Below are positions 42,752-52,383 of a stretch of DNA of 59,895 nt, piece by piece. How positions within the stretch are numbered: position 1 is the stretch's first letter; every line of letters starts with the position of its first letter. A program made the position numbers and the translations under genes. The notes beneath the pieces were generated by a model. That model ran no database searches. It was not told where the DNA came from and was given only the letters and a program-made list of their open reading frames with translations. Source of the DNA: a virus; IMG/VR virus record IMGVR_UViG_3300009506_000033, positions 1 to 59,895 of that record; one strand, written 5' to 3'.

Positions 42752-43969
42752 TTAATTTTGCATCACAGAAATGAATCGGCGAATACCAGACTGTTCAAGA
42801 ACAATACTAGCACCTTTTGAGCCGGGGCTATAGGTGAATTGGTCGTGCGTCAGGTTATATAGGGTGCCACCGGTTATACCGAGCACCTTACCCTGAGTAG
42901 ACTCCCAGAATGCTACGCGATCAACACCTCGCTCAGTATTCTCTGTGCCATAGGTAAGTGTACCTGACACAGCTCCATAGTCTGCAATGCGCTCAACTGC
43001 GAAATCGCTTGCGTCGTGGCCTCGGAGAAAGACTGTCTCACGATCAGTCGCTACAAAAATGCCATCGCGCACAGGTGCGAAAACCTTGATGACACTGTTG
43101 AATCGCAGGAAATCCCGCATATCCATCAGCTCGTAATTGCCGGGCTGCGTGTAGTAGGCAAGGTCGCCCCGGACAATGTAGATGCGCCCGTTGTACAGCG
43201 CGAGAGCCGTACCGGGTACAGGTTTGTACTTGAACTGCGTCATCAATGGACGCGACAAATCAAGGCCTGTATCGGCATACTGGAACGACAGGGTTCCACG
43301 TGGAACCGATGCGACAAGGTAAAACATCTCGCCGTTTTGCGGTGTTGCGTAGATGTTTATCTGTGCAATATCCGGCATCAACGGCGCGGGAAGGCTGTTG
43401 AGCATTACACCAGAGTCAGCAGGCACGGCGACATTAAGCATCAACGATGCGCCTGACTCAAAGCCGTCATTGCGAACGTAAGTCAGTACGAACTTGTAAT
43501 CTCCAGCAGGGAGGCTGCCCGGCACGAGCGTGTAGGTAGCCATGCCGGGATTAGGTAGGCCCCATGAATTAACGAACCCGTTGCGATATGCACCTGTCTG
43601 CGTGCCGTTGCTGTGAAAGATTGCGCCGTTGACCTCTACGTAGGCCATCTCAGCGCCTTCAACAAGACCGGTGCCAAGCGACGTTGTAGTGTAGTCTTCG
43701 TTCAGGCGGTAGAAGGTGGTGCCTGCGACAAAGAACCCGATGGTGCCGTTCGACCAGAAGCTGTGCGCGCCGGGCGCGTCGAGCAGCTGGCTGTACCCCG
43801 GACGACGGCGCAGCTTACCTGCATCGTCGATGTCTACGTTGACGGCCTCGACGAGTTCGCCGGGGGCCAGAGCTTCTTCCGCGACCGTATTCTTGAGCCC
43901 CTTGAACTCACCCATCGCCTTGACTGGTTCATTGGTGTCTTCGCCTTGAAGCTTCTCGATGCGCGCCAT
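42752..43969 (-). CDS. Tail nozzle / stabilisation-like beta-propeller protein
   Basis: FKGLKNTVAEEAL, LVEAVNVDIDDAGKLRRRPGY and repeated beta-blade segments fit the podoviral tail-nozzle and stabilisation proteins (T7 gp12 or P22-type). It directly follows the adaptor gene (overlap TAATG), as in podoviral tail modules. 405 aa is short for T7 gp12. Confidence 0.7.
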   Translation of the reverse strand: MARIEKLQGEDTNEPVKAMGEFKGLKNTVAEEALAPGELVEAVNVDIDDAGKLRRRPGYSQLLDAPGAHSFWSNGTIGFFVAGTTFYRLNEDYTTTSLGTGLVEGAEMAYVEVNGAIFHSNGTQTGAYRNGFVNSWGLPNPGMATYTLVPGSLPAGDYKFVLTYVRNDGFESGASLMLNVAVPADSGVMLNSLPAPLMPDIAQINIYATPQNGEMFYLVASVPRGTLSFQYADTGLDLSRPLMTQFKYKPVPGTALALYNGRIYIVRGDLAYYTQPGNYELMDMRDFLRFNSVIKVFAPVRDGIFVATDRETVFLRGHDASDFAVERIADYGAVSGTLTYGTENTERGVDRVAFWESTQGKVLGITGGTLYNLTHDQFTYSPGSKGASIVLEQSGIRRFISVMQN

Positions 43970-44679
43970 TACCAGCCTCCAAAGAAGAAGCGTACCGGCG
44001 CGCTTCGCAGCCGAATAGCATCCTGCCGCGCCATGCGCACGTTGTCGTTGAACCGGTTGAGGAACGTCGCTGCGTGCTCCGGGGCGTAGCCATCGACTTC
44101 AGGCTCGGTGAGCGCGAGATACGCTGCGTAGTCGCAAATGTCGAAGTGATACATCTCGGGAATCTCAGGCGTCGCCGTAAGTGCGTCGAGACTCATGGCC
44201 GTGATGGGCGTGCGCGCCACGCGCAAGTGAGCCGTATAGCTGCCGTCCGGCACCGGCCCGAACTCGATAAGCCCAGTCGACTCCTGAGTCGAGTACAAGC
44301 GCGGCATTCCCGGCGGGAACGTCGTCAAGTCCGGCCACGGGTAGGCACGGTAGGTGTTTCCGGGGTGCATCTCGCTGTGGGATACGTGGATCAGTTCGGT
44401 AATCATCCCGTCGAGACGGGCCGACAGAACCTTGAGCACAGACGGGTGCAGCGCGTACTGCGTCGTATTGGCCACGACACTGATCTGCGTCACAGCAGCC
44501 GTGGTCGCGTCGATCAGGCAGAACGTGCGGCGTGCAAACAGCGTCTCGGCTTTGTTCAGGTAGCGGATCAAAACCGAATCCGGCCACAAGGGCTCATTCA
44601 CACCCCCTGTGACCGACGTCTTGCGATCACGCAGAAGGTGCCCGCCCAAGTGACTAAGCAGCTCCTCCGTTGTCGCCAT
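43969..44679 (-). CDS. Head-tail adaptor (gp11/gp4-like)
   Basis: A helical-start, beta-rich protein with LIRYLNKAETLFARR, a central MPRLYSTQESTGLIEFGPVP and a helical AATFLNRFNDNVRMARQDAIR end. This plan fits the tail tubular A/head-tail adaptor family of podoviruses. Its position between capsid and nozzle genes agrees. Confidence 0.75.
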   Translation of the reverse strand: MATTEELLSHLGGHLLRDRKTSVTGGVNEPLWPDSVLIRYLNKAETLFARRTFCLIDATTAAVTQISVVANTTQYALHPSVLKVLSARLDGMITELIHVSHSEMHPGNTYRAYPWPDLTTFPPGMPRLYSTQESTGLIEFGPVPDGSYTAHLRVARTPITAMSLDALTATPEIPEMYHFDICDYAAYLALTEPEVDGYAPEHAATFLNRFNDNVRMARQDAIRLRSAPVRFFFGGW

Positions 44680-44682
44680 GAT

Positions 44683-45048
44683 TTACTGCACCGTGCGGAA
44701 GGGGAAGCGGTTAAACGACTTCAGCTCATGCCGACCTTCGCCGGTCAGGATCAGCCGGGACTCGACTGCGTTCTCCAGAACATGGACGATTTCGGGCGGC
44801 ACTTCCACGCGTTCGCCACGTTTGATGTTGAACGCGTAGCCGTTGACCGAGATGAACACGTGCGTGTCCTTGGGGTTCTCGCTTTCGGAAATGATGATCC
44901 CAATGCGCTCAGGCTCAGCCTTGGCGACAGCGGTCGTCGACGGGGCCTTAGCACCGCGCTTGCGCTTGTTGGGGGTGGCTTCCGGCTCAGGCTCCAGCCC
45001 TGCTGAAAGATCATCGTTGAGGTTTGCGTCCGGCTTCTGCTCGGTCAT
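44683..45048 (-). CDS. Small conserved structural-region protein, 121 aa
   Basis: The C-terminal half contains VFISVNGYAFNIKRGERVEV and PPEIVHVLENA, a pattern seen in podoviral genes between capsid and adaptor. The N-terminus is acidic and then basic. Probably a connector or minor capsid protein. Confidence 0.7.
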   Translation of the reverse strand: MTEQKPDANLNDDLSAGLEPEPEATPNKRKRGAKAPSTTAVAKAEPERIGIIISESENPKDTHVFISVNGYAFNIKRGERVEVPPEIVHVLENAVESRLILTGEGRHELKSFNRFPFRTVQ

Positions 45049-45075
45049 TTCGCTTTCCTTTGAGTTGGGGTGGAA

Positions 45076-45336
45076 TTACTCATCACTGCCCTCGTCTGCC
45101 GCGTCTGCGAACCCCTCCGAAAACATATCGGTGGGAGTTTTCAAACCCGGCAGCTTGGACTTGAGGAAGTTGACGACTTCATCGGACGACTTGAAGACGT
45201 AGCCCTTCCACGGCTCAGGTGTGCGGTAGTCAGGCGACACCGCATTGCTGTTACCGGCGGGCGAGGTTGTCGGCTCGTACAGCTCGACCTCAAAGCCGTT
45301 CGTCATCTTCTCGATCCTTACGACGTACTCGCCCAT
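45076..45336 (-). CDS. Small unknown protein, 86 aa
   Basis: A short beta-strand start (YVVRIEKMTNGFEVELYEP) and a helical acidic end. It lies between the capsid-region genes and has a good ribosome binding site (AAGGAG). Probably a structural accessory protein. Confidence 0.65.
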   Translation of the reverse strand: MGEYVVRIEKMTNGFEVELYEPTTSPAGNSNAVSPDYRTPEPWKGYVFKSSDEVVNFLKSKLPGLKTPTDMFSEGFADAADEGSDE

Positions 45337-45347
45337 GCTGCTGCTCC

Positions 45348-45665
45348 TTACGCCGCAGCGATGAAGGAAATCGCCTTGGAGGTGCCAGCAAGCGTGGCCG
45401 ACAGGGTGATGGTGCCGTCGCCGTTAAACAGGATGGCCGAGCCGGTGTCCTGCGTGATGGCCACGGTGCCGCCCACGGTCTTGACCGAGTTTGCAGCGGG
45501 CATACCGTAAATCTTGTCCCACTGGATGTTGTCAGTCGTGTTCACGACCTTGACCCAGCTGGGGTTGAAGCCGAGGGTCACGGTTGCGGCAGTGCCGTCA
45601 GAGGTGAAGGAACCAGCGGAAAAGTTGGAGATGCCGCCGTTGAAGTGAGAAGGGCTTACGTTCAT
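45348..45665 (-). CDS. Putative head decoration or fibre protein, 105 aa
   Basis: Thr/Ala/Ser-rich beta strands (SFTSDGTAATVTLGFNPSWV, TVAITQDTGSAILFNGDG) directly downstream of the major capsid gene. Such small proteins are often capsid decorations (recollection). Confidence 0.65.
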   Translation of the reverse strand: MNVSPSHFNGGISNFSAGSFTSDGTAATVTLGFNPSWVKVVNTTDNIQWDKIYGMPAANSVKTVGGTVAITQDTGSAILFNGDGTITLSATLAGTSKAISFIAAA

Positions 45666-45691
45666 GATTGACTCCTAGTTCAAATTGCGTA

Positions 45692-45715
45692 GAGAAACGG
45701 GGGCCGAAGCCCCCG
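45692..45715 (-). terminator. Terminator behind the major capsid gene
   Basis: GGGGGC-TTCG-GCCCCC (read leftward) is a tetraloop hairpin followed by GTTTCTC. It lies just after the capsid stop, probably limiting read-through so capsid mRNA is the most abundant. Confidence 0.8.
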
Positions 45716-45720
45716 AGTCA

Positions 45721-46701
45721 TTAGGCGGTGGCGGCGACTTCCATGCGAACCATCCATGCGTCGTTCAGGATGACCGCAGCTTGCATCGTCTTCCAGCCAG
45801 CGGTGCCGCGCTGACCCAGCGGGTCGCCGGGGGCGGCCTTCGGGTTCACGATCATCGGGGTCAGAGCGTTCTGGCCCTTCAGCGGCACGATGCCGTAGGC
45901 ATCCTTGGCGATCAGCAGCACCGGGTACACGTCGGCGAGGGTGCCGCTCGTGGAGAGCATCAAGCCTTTCGCGCCGCCAGCATCGGCGAACTGGGTGAAC
46001 AGGGTCGAGCGCAGGTAGCGCACGTCTTCGACCGCACCGATTTCGTTCTCGAACGGGGTGACAGTGCCGTACTGCTTGGTCGGGATGAACCCGGTCATGT
46101 TACGGATGTCGTTCTCGACGTCGGGGTGGGTCAGGGCGATGAACGCAGCCTCAATCGGCTGGGTGTTGTACGCCGGGGTGGAACGCAGCACCGAGGTGAT
46201 GAAGCGTGCGTTCTGACGCTTCAGGGCACGGGTGGCCTTGCGCTGGAGCGTGGTGGTGATGACGGTGTTGACGTCGGTACGCAGCGTGCCGTTGGCGTAG
46301 AACACGTTGGTGCCTGCCTTCAGGACGTTGTAGCGGATCGTCTCGACGGTCTGGGCAGCCTGTTCGCCCAGCACCTCAGTTGCCTGCTGGAGAACGGGGT
46401 CTTCGTGGGTGTCCATGACCACATCGGTCAGGCCGACGAAATCGCCGTACTGCGACAGCGTGACGGTGTAGTCGGTCACGGTCAGCGGGCTGCCAGCAGG
46501 GGTCACGCCTTCAACCAGCGGGGTCAGCGCCAGCGGCAGGGAGTTGTAGCGACGGAATTTCGCAGTCGTGGACGAGGCGTTCGGGATCGGGTAGGTCTGG
46601 CCGAACTTCTCGATGCACAGGTACGGCATACCGCGCTTGAGCATCTGGGCCACAGCGTAGGCTGCGGTGCGGGGGGAGATGTCACCATAGGTCGTAGTCA
46701 T
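45721..46701 (-). CDS. Major capsid protein, N4-gp56 type
   Basis: The signature elements are SPRTAAYAVAQMLKRG, KFGQTYPIPN, FRRYNSLPLALTPLVEGVTP, VTLSQYGDFVGLTDVV and YNVLKAGTNVFYANG. Later come TQPIEAAFIALTHPDVENDI and VRYLRS. The 326-aa length fits the family. It assembles the icosahedral shell. A scaffold-like gene lies upstream and a strong terminator directly follows. Confidence 0.93.
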   Translation of the reverse strand: MTTTYGDISPRTAAYAVAQMLKRGMPYLCIEKFGQTYPIPNASSTTAKFRRYNSLPLALTPLVEGVTPAGSPLTVTDYTVTLSQYGDFVGLTDVVMDTHEDPVLQQATEVLGEQAAQTVETIRYNVLKAGTNVFYANGTLRTDVNTVITTTLQRKATRALKRQNARFITSVLRSTPAYNTQPIEAAFIALTHPDVENDIRNMTGFIPTKQYGTVTPFENEIGAVEDVRYLRSTLFTQFADAGGAKGLMLSTSGTLADVYPVLLIAKDAYGIVPLKGQNALTPMIVNPKAAPGDPLGQRGTAGWKTMQAAVILNDAWMVRMEVAATA

Positions 46702-46717
46702 TTTTCGACTCCTTTAC

Positions 46718-47641
46718 TCAATGAATATTCTTCACTGCCTCATCCCATGCTGCTGCGAAGTCATTGGGGTTGGACTCCGTTGCAACTGGTGCTGTACGCC
46801 GTCCACCTGAGACGGGTTCCAGCGCTGGGGCTGCCGGGGGTGCAGTAGAAGACGTCGTCTGCGGAGTCGTCTTACCTACAGCTTGCTTATACAAGCTTAC
46901 TACCTTTATTACATCATCAATACTACCAGTGTCAAGTGTTTCTTGGTAGGCCTTTGCAACCGGTGCAGGCTGGTTGTTCATCCATGCCGTCATCGCTGCT
47001 TTGATTTGCGGGTAGTCTACAACTTTTGCCGTAATTGCGGTATCACGTTTGGTAGCGCTGGTGTCCTTGTGTTCGTTCAGCAGCGGTTGGATCATGCCGA
47101 ACAAGCTTTGCAGCACCTGCCCGACCGCAGTGTATACCTCGGTCTTCAGGTTCTCACCCATTTCCTTGCGCAACAATTCCTCTGCGGTGGCGACATCCGG
47201 CCAGTCGGCCTTGTACTCCTCGATGCGCGCGCGCTCGGCTTCTGTCAGTACAGGCTTTGCTTCGGCTGCTGGAGGTTGCTCTGCCGCAGGCGGCTCTGCC
47301 GGGGGTTCCGTCTGCTGCTTCTTCCACTCGGCCTCAGCAGCGCGCAGACGCGCGAGTTCAGCGGCGTCGTCGCCGGATAGTGCGGTCGCGGGCTCAGATG
47401 GTTCGGCGGGAGCTGCAACAATGGGCTCAGCAGGTGGTTCGGCTGAAGATTCCGCTGAAGGCTCGGGAGCTGCAACGACAGGCTCGGCAGCCGGTTCACC
47501 GCCTTCGACAACGACAACAGGCTCGGCAGCCGGTTCAACAACAGGTTCAGCAGGCGTGGCCGGAGCCGCTTCCGCGTTCGTGGCTTCAGTAAATGCGTCA
47601 TCGAATGACATCTCCTCGCCGTTGTTTCCGTCTGCGGGCAT
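46718..47641 (-). CDS. Putative scaffolding protein, 307 aa
   Basis: Extremely rich in Ala, Glu and Pro. The N-terminal 140 residues carry repeats such as PAEPVVEPAAEP. The C-terminal half is more folded and helical. Acidic low-complexity proteins just upstream of the capsid gene are usually scaffolds. It could also be a prohead component. Confidence 0.8.
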   Translation of the reverse strand: MPADGNNGEEMSFDDAFTEATNAEAAPATPAEPVVEPAAEPVVVVEGGEPAAEPVVAAPEPSAESSAEPPAEPIVAAPAEPSEPATALSGDDAAELARLRAAEAEWKKQQTEPPAEPPAAEQPPAAEAKPVLTEAERARIEEYKADWPDVATAEELLRKEMGENLKTEVYTAVGQVLQSLFGMIQPLLNEHKDTSATKRDTAITAKVVDYPQIKAAMTAWMNNQPAPVAKAYQETLDTGSIDDVIKVVSLYKQAVGKTTPQTTSSTAPPAAPALEPVSGGRRTAPVATESNPNDFAAAWDEAVKNIH

Positions 47642-47652
47642 TGCGTTCTCCT

Positions 47653-47895
47653 TTACTTGGATTCACCAGTTGCGACTGGTTTCATAATGGCGTCAATCAT
47701 ACGTTGATACGCCGCATACTCACCTTGGTACGTCTTCAATTCGTCAGGCGCACACTTGGTCATCAACCTCAGGCTACGCTGTTGCTGCATCATAGCGTAC
47801 TCCACGGCTTTTGATAGCCCATCTGCATGGCGCATATCATACATCGCCCTGCGAAGCTCAACCTCATCCTGCCGGTTGGTGTCCGGTAGCATCAT
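47653..47895 (-). CDS. Small unknown structural-region protein, 80 aa
   Basis: A helical charged protein overlapping the end of the portal gene. It contains QQQRSLRLMTK and YQGEYAAYQRMIDAIM. It may be a head-completion or portal accessory protein. Confidence 0.65.
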   Translation of the reverse strand: MMLPDTNRQDEVELRRAMYDMRHADGLSKAVEYAMMQQQRSLRLMTKCAPDELKTYQGEYAAYQRMIDAIMKPVATGESK

Positions 47896-49933
47896 TTAAC
47901 ATACTCCCTACTGTACTGTACGTGTCAGTCATGGTGCGCTGTTGATCGGTCTGTATCGAAGCTTCGGTCTTGTCGGCCTGTGCCTGATTGCGCGCCGTCT
48001 TGCTCAGGATTTCCTTCAGGCCTGCCTGCTGCAACATATCGTGCAGCTGCTTGTCCTGCGCCATCTGCTGCTGCTCGGCAGCGGTTTCGGCGTCGACCTG
48101 ATCTTGGTCTTTCAGGATGTCGGTGCCGAGGTCACGCACAATCAGCCGCTCCTTCAGCAATTCGCGGCCCTTGACGAGCTTGCGGTCTTCGGGGGACATC
48201 GTGTAGGCCAGCTGGTCGAGTGCCTGCGCGCGGATTTCCTTGGCCATCAGTGAGGTGGAGCCGCGCGCGATAGGCTGGAAGTCGCCCCGGATTTCCGGGT
48301 CGTCGTTGAACAGCATATTCCACTCGATCATCGCGTTGATGACCGATTCAGTGAAGCGGTCGAAGTTGCGCACGATGTCGCGGGTCGGGAGCGCTGCTGC
48401 GCCGAGCAGCATACTGGTGCCCTGTGCCGTGCGGAATGCTTCTTTGCCGGAGCCGGACGACGCGACGTTGCCCACGGACTGGGGCGGCGAAACTGTTTCC
48501 TCGTCGGCCAGCGACTTGAACATGGAGAAGATTGAAGTCAGCTCGGTGATGTGCGAGTCGATCCGAATCTCGCGCACCGCCGGGTGGTTCGCCTCCGCGC
48601 CGATGCCTTCGCGGTAGTACACCTTGCGCGCGTGCGGGCTCAGCTGCTGCCCCGGCATCAGGAGTTCTTGGTTCATCTCCAGTATCGGGCCGCAGACGAC
48701 CGAGGCGTTGTCGAGCAGCATCCGGGTTGCAGCACAGGCAGCCATCTGGGAATCGCGCATGACGTTCGGCAAACCCTCACCGGTCAGGCTGGCGTCGTCT
48801 TCCTCGAACACGAACTGGTGGAACAGGCTGATGCGCCCTTTGAACGGGTTGATCGCAGCCTTGATGACGACGTTGCCAATGATCCAGATGCTGGCCTCGA
48901 TCATCTTGTCAGTGTCGGCGTCGGCAATGGTCTGGCCTGCTGCACGCAGCTCGGAGCCTTTGACCCGGCCCCACCACTCCAGCAGCTCGTACTTTGAGGT
49001 GGTGCCGGTGTCGACGTTCTGCCGGTCGGCGCTGTCCGTGCGCAGCTCAACCTCGTAGGCCTTTTCCTGCCAGTTCCCGTCGGGGTTGTCCTTCAGGTAC
49101 TTGCGGATGCGCGTACCCATGAAGTCGCCCCGGTCGACCAGATCGAGGACGTTATGGTAGTCCATGACGTGGCGCTGGAACTGACCGCTCATCGTTTCCC
49201 ACGTCTTCGCCGTCAGGTCGGGGTAGTAATCCCACAGCGGGACGAACTCGAAGATTGGGCGGTAGATGATCCGCTCAATGGCGACATACCTGCCGGTTGC
49301 GTCCTGCGTCCATTTGCGCGATTTCGACTTGCGGTTGAACGGCCCCTTGAGCACGCCTGCGCCGTACCGGACGCCTGAGCGCACCACACTGCGCACCAGT
49401 TCCTCGTATTTCGACTCGAACAGCTGGTCGGTGATGGTGTCGTCGAGACGCTGCATACGCTTCTTGGCGAACTCGATGACAGCTTTCTCGATAACGTCGG
49501 AGTCGAGCGGCTGGGCGGGAGGGGGCTGCTGGCCCTGCTGTATGGCCTGCTGCTGCATCTGCTGCTGCTGCTGATTTTGCAGGGTGTCGAGGACGGTTTG
49601 CAGGTCTTCGGTGGAAATGTCGGGGACGGGGCTGACCTTCAAACCCCAGTTCTTCTCGTTCTGGGGAAACAGCATATCCATCAGGCGGGACACCATCGTT
49701 ACGACCTTGATGCGCGTCAGTTTCGGATAGGCTTTAGACTGGTCATCAGGGATGTTTACGTCGGCGTCGTACACGCCCTTGTACTGGCGATAGTTCTTCG
49801 CCCACTGAATTTCGACGGTCTTGCGGTCTTTCTCGAATTTGGAAAAGCTGTCGCTGAGGCGCTGCCCCAGTGCATCGAGCACTTCAATACTCAGCGTCGG
49901 CTCAAGCGTTACTGTCGACTGTGGCTCATCCAT
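47864..49933 (-). CDS. Portal protein
   Basis: The 689-aa product has TMVSRLMDMLFPQNEKNW at about residue 80, helical stems with Gln-rich linkers (QQQQQMQQQA) and a central FEFVPLWDYYPDLTAKTWE. A helical C-terminal region rich in Gln/Ala/Asp follows. Length, position after the large terminase and motif layout fit a P22/N4-like portal. It forms the dodecameric ring for DNA entry and tail attachment. Confidence 0.88.
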   Translation of the reverse strand: MDEPQSTVTLEPTLSIEVLDALGQRLSDSFSKFEKDRKTVEIQWAKNYRQYKGVYDADVNIPDDQSKAYPKLTRIKVVTMVSRLMDMLFPQNEKNWGLKVSPVPDISTEDLQTVLDTLQNQQQQQMQQQAIQQGQQPPPAQPLDSDVIEKAVIEFAKKRMQRLDDTITDQLFESKYEELVRSVVRSGVRYGAGVLKGPFNRKSKSRKWTQDATGRYVAIERIIYRPIFEFVPLWDYYPDLTAKTWETMSGQFQRHVMDYHNVLDLVDRGDFMGTRIRKYLKDNPDGNWQEKAYEVELRTDSADRQNVDTGTTSKYELLEWWGRVKGSELRAAGQTIADADTDKMIEASIWIIGNVVIKAAINPFKGRISLFHQFVFEEDDASLTGEGLPNVMRDSQMAACAATRMLLDNASVVCGPILEMNQELLMPGQQLSPHARKVYYREGIGAEANHPAVREIRIDSHITELTSIFSMFKSLADEETVSPPQSVGNVASSGSGKEAFRTAQGTSMLLGAAALPTRDIVRNFDRFTESVINAMIEWNMLFNDDPEIRGDFQPIARGSTSLMAKEIRAQALDQLAYTMSPEDRKLVKGRELLKERLIVRDLGTDILKDQDQVDAETAAEQQQMAQDKQLHDMLQQAGLKEILSKTARNQAQADKTEASIQTDQQRTMTDTYSTVGSMLNDATGHQPAG

Positions 49934-49935
49934 AA

Positions 49936-51357
49936 TCAGTACCCCATAGTCCTGTCAGCGGGCTTATACGTAACGAAGTCGAACTTCTGTTCTCGTCTCC
50001 GAGCAGCACGCTCAGCTCCGCGCTCAATATACATCACGCCGTATTGTAGTGCATCATGCACGTGTGAATACTCATTTTTCGCAGGTTCTGCATCCGTGTT
50101 CGCTTTACGCTTAGCATAACAGTATCGCCCATCAAACCCTCTGAGTAGTGTTGAGCACTCCTTGTTGACGAGGAATCCGGCCCCTGTCTCGACCATGCGC
50201 ATCAGCACGTTCTCGACTGCGCCGAGGCGCGCGGGCAAACGGTTGGTGTGGGCGGGCAGGAACTTGAATCCGGCGGTGCGGAACACGTCGACGACCGATT
50301 TTTCGTCTGACTGGGCACGCGTCACCGAGGCTGGATCGCCGACGACGATGATGCTGCACTCGCGGTAGCCTCCGTTGTTCAATACCGGGTTCAATTTGGT
50401 GGTGATGAACCGCTGCGCGCCCATTGTGGTGCCAAATGGCGTTACGACTTCGCTCAGGACGATGATCTGCCCATGTAAATCCTGCTGCATCAGCACGGCG
50501 GCGGGGGTCAGGCCCGCGTCGAACCCGATTATCAGGTCGAGTTTCGCGTTGGGTCGGTAAATCGCTTTCGCCACGTGCAGACTGGGCGTGTACATGGGGT
50601 AAACCGGCTCTCCGGCGACGCTCCAGCCCCATGCAACCTCGATGAACTGCTTGACCCAGCGCTCGGACTTACCCTCGGCCTGCGAGTTGTAATACGCCGC
50701 GCCGCCGGGTAGGTTCTTGAGGTTCTCGGCCTGCGGCGAAAACCCGCTTGGCTGCTTGAAATAGAAGCAGTTAAGCGGTTTCTTGTCGGTTTCGAGGAAC
50801 TCGTACCACCAGTCGTCCTCGTTGCCGGGGTTGGAAGCACCCCACATCCCCCAGTTCGTCGCCCCGCCGTCCACGGCTGCCGGGTAACGACCGCAACGAG
50901 CCGCCAGCGCTTCGACAATCTCCTGCGGTATCTGCACGAATTCGTCGAGAATGGCGAACGTGACCTCCAGCGACAGCACCCGCGCCACGTCGTCAGCGGT
51001 ATCCAGCGGCCTGAACAGCACTTCGCACTCGACGTCGTCGTAGCGCAGCACGAATTTGTTTTCGCTGGCCCGCCACGTCCCGGCCTCGCCATCCTTGAGC
51101 CACGTCATGAACGACGGAATCGTGGTGTCTTTCAGCTGCGGAAACGTGTTCCGCACGATCACCGCGCGGGAGCGGCGCACCCCGTCGCGCGTCGACGGCT
51201 TCTGCAACGACGCCATGTGCAGCAGCTTGAAGATGTTGCCCACGGTCTTGCCGGAGCCTACCGGCCCGATGATGAAGTCGTAGAAGAACTCACCCGGCCT
51301 GTAGGCCTTGATGAATTCCTTGACGGTCGGTGCTGGCGTGTAGTCGATTGTGCTCAT
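49936..51357 (-). CDS. terL: Terminase large subunit
   Basis: DNA-packaging motor. The Walker A motif is GPVGSGKT (31-38), Walker B is FAILDEF (Asp138, Glu139) and the RNase-H-like nuclease centre starts at IGFDAGLTP (Asp280), followed by IIVVGDP. It has two domains and a typical length. Its start overlaps the preceding stop (TAATG), and it directly precedes the portal gene. Confidence 0.93.
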   Translation of the reverse strand: MSTIDYTPAPTVKEFIKAYRPGEFFYDFIIGPVGSGKTVGNIFKLLHMASLQKPSTRDGVRRSRAVIVRNTFPQLKDTTIPSFMTWLKDGEAGTWRASENKFVLRYDDVECEVLFRPLDTADDVARVLSLEVTFAILDEFVQIPQEIVEALAARCGRYPAAVDGGATNWGMWGASNPGNEDDWWYEFLETDKKPLNCFYFKQPSGFSPQAENLKNLPGGAAYYNSQAEGKSERWVKQFIEVAWGWSVAGEPVYPMYTPSLHVAKAIYRPNAKLDLIIGFDAGLTPAAVLMQQDLHGQIIVLSEVVTPFGTTMGAQRFITTKLNPVLNNGGYRECSIIVVGDPASVTRAQSDEKSVVDVFRTAGFKFLPAHTNRLPARLGAVENVLMRMVETGAGFLVNKECSTLLRGFDGRYCYAKRKANTDAEPAKNEYSHVHDALQYGVMYIERGAERAARRREQKFDFVTYKPADRTMGY

Positions 51358-52382
51358 TATGGCAGGCCTGCGAGATTACCGTGCGAGTCGTAAAAACCAT
51401 ACCCATGAGAGCCATTCATGAATATCGTGTATGTGCTGCCCTCCCAACGATACACGTAGAGTCCATAGGGTGTAATGGTTACACGATAGCTGCATGGGCC
51501 TCCGTAAGAGCCGCCATCGGAGTATGCGACGAATGGCCCAGCGTTTTCGCGTGCGTAGTACACATCTCCTGAGCCGCCCTGATTCGGGAACATGATCCCC
51601 GTTGACTGGTACATCTGCCGTACCATGCGGCAATCCGATGGGCCTACATTATCCGGGTAGTCAACAGTATACGTACCTTCTGCGAACGGGTGCACACCGC
51701 CCGGGTCGTCAAGCACTCGTGACCCCATATGTGTCCAAGCTCCATGACCTGCATACGTGCTACATGGATCAGTGCCGTTGTAAGCCCACCCGCCCCAGTA
51801 GACGCTGTCAGGTAAATCAGGGCACCGGTTTTTCGGAAACCAACTGTTCCATACGTTTATGATGGTCTTTGCTGCCGACCAGTTCTGTGTGGTCGGTACG
51901 GTGTACAGTGCCGTCCACTGCCGCGACAGGCAAATCGGAAACCCGCCCAACTGAGAACCTACAAGGCAGATGGAATCCCATGTCCAGTCGTTGGCTGTGC
52001 TGAAGCGGAAACCGAAGGTGTACGGCTCCGGCTCGTGACTCTCATCGTCATCGGTTTTGTACTCGAACTCGTCCGGTTTCCACTCCTCACTCGGGAACTC
52101 CGGGGTGGGTATTGATGGCTGCGTGGTGGTTGGGGTTTCATTGCTCAGGCCACCAAAACTCGAAGGGATGCTGATCGTGATTTCGCTCTGCCCGAACCGG
52201 TGTGCGGCGGTGACGGTGCGGCCATCGGGGAGAGTCTTTTTCAGTGCGTACTGCTCCAGTCCGTGGTAGCCCATCTGCTCACGCACGTAACCCAGCAGCT
52301 TCCTGCCGTAGTCGATGAGCTGCTTCGCGGCGGCGTGGTCGCCATGAAAGCGGAAGCGTACCTCCTCGGTATCGCGCGCCAT
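51357..52382 (-). CDS. Unknown 341-aa protein between the terminase genes
   Basis: Residues 1-75 are helical and basic (KQLIDYGRKLLGYVREQMGY). After a Pro/Thr/Glu-rich linker, residues about 120-341 are rich in Trp, Tyr, Gly and Cys (WDSICLVGSQLGGFP, DPCSTYAGHGAWTHMGSR), suggesting a compact beta domain. A gene between small and large terminase is unusual. It has no recognised family and may be a moron gene. AT-richer codon use marks its second half. Confidence 0.7.
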   Translation of the reverse strand: MARDTEEVRFRFHGDHAAAKQLIDYGRKLLGYVREQMGYHGLEQYALKKTLPDGRTVTAAHRFGQSEITISIPSSFGGLSNETPTTTQPSIPTPEFPSEEWKPDEFEYKTDDDESHEPEPYTFGFRFSTANDWTWDSICLVGSQLGGFPICLSRQWTALYTVPTTQNWSAAKTIINVWNSWFPKNRCPDLPDSVYWGGWAYNGTDPCSTYAGHGAWTHMGSRVLDDPGGVHPFAEGTYTVDYPDNVGPSDCRMVRQMYQSTGIMFPNQGGSGDVYYARENAGPFVAYSDGGSYGGPCSYRVTITPYGLYVYRWEGSTYTIFMNGSHGYGFYDSHGNLAGLP

Positions 52383-52383
52383 G

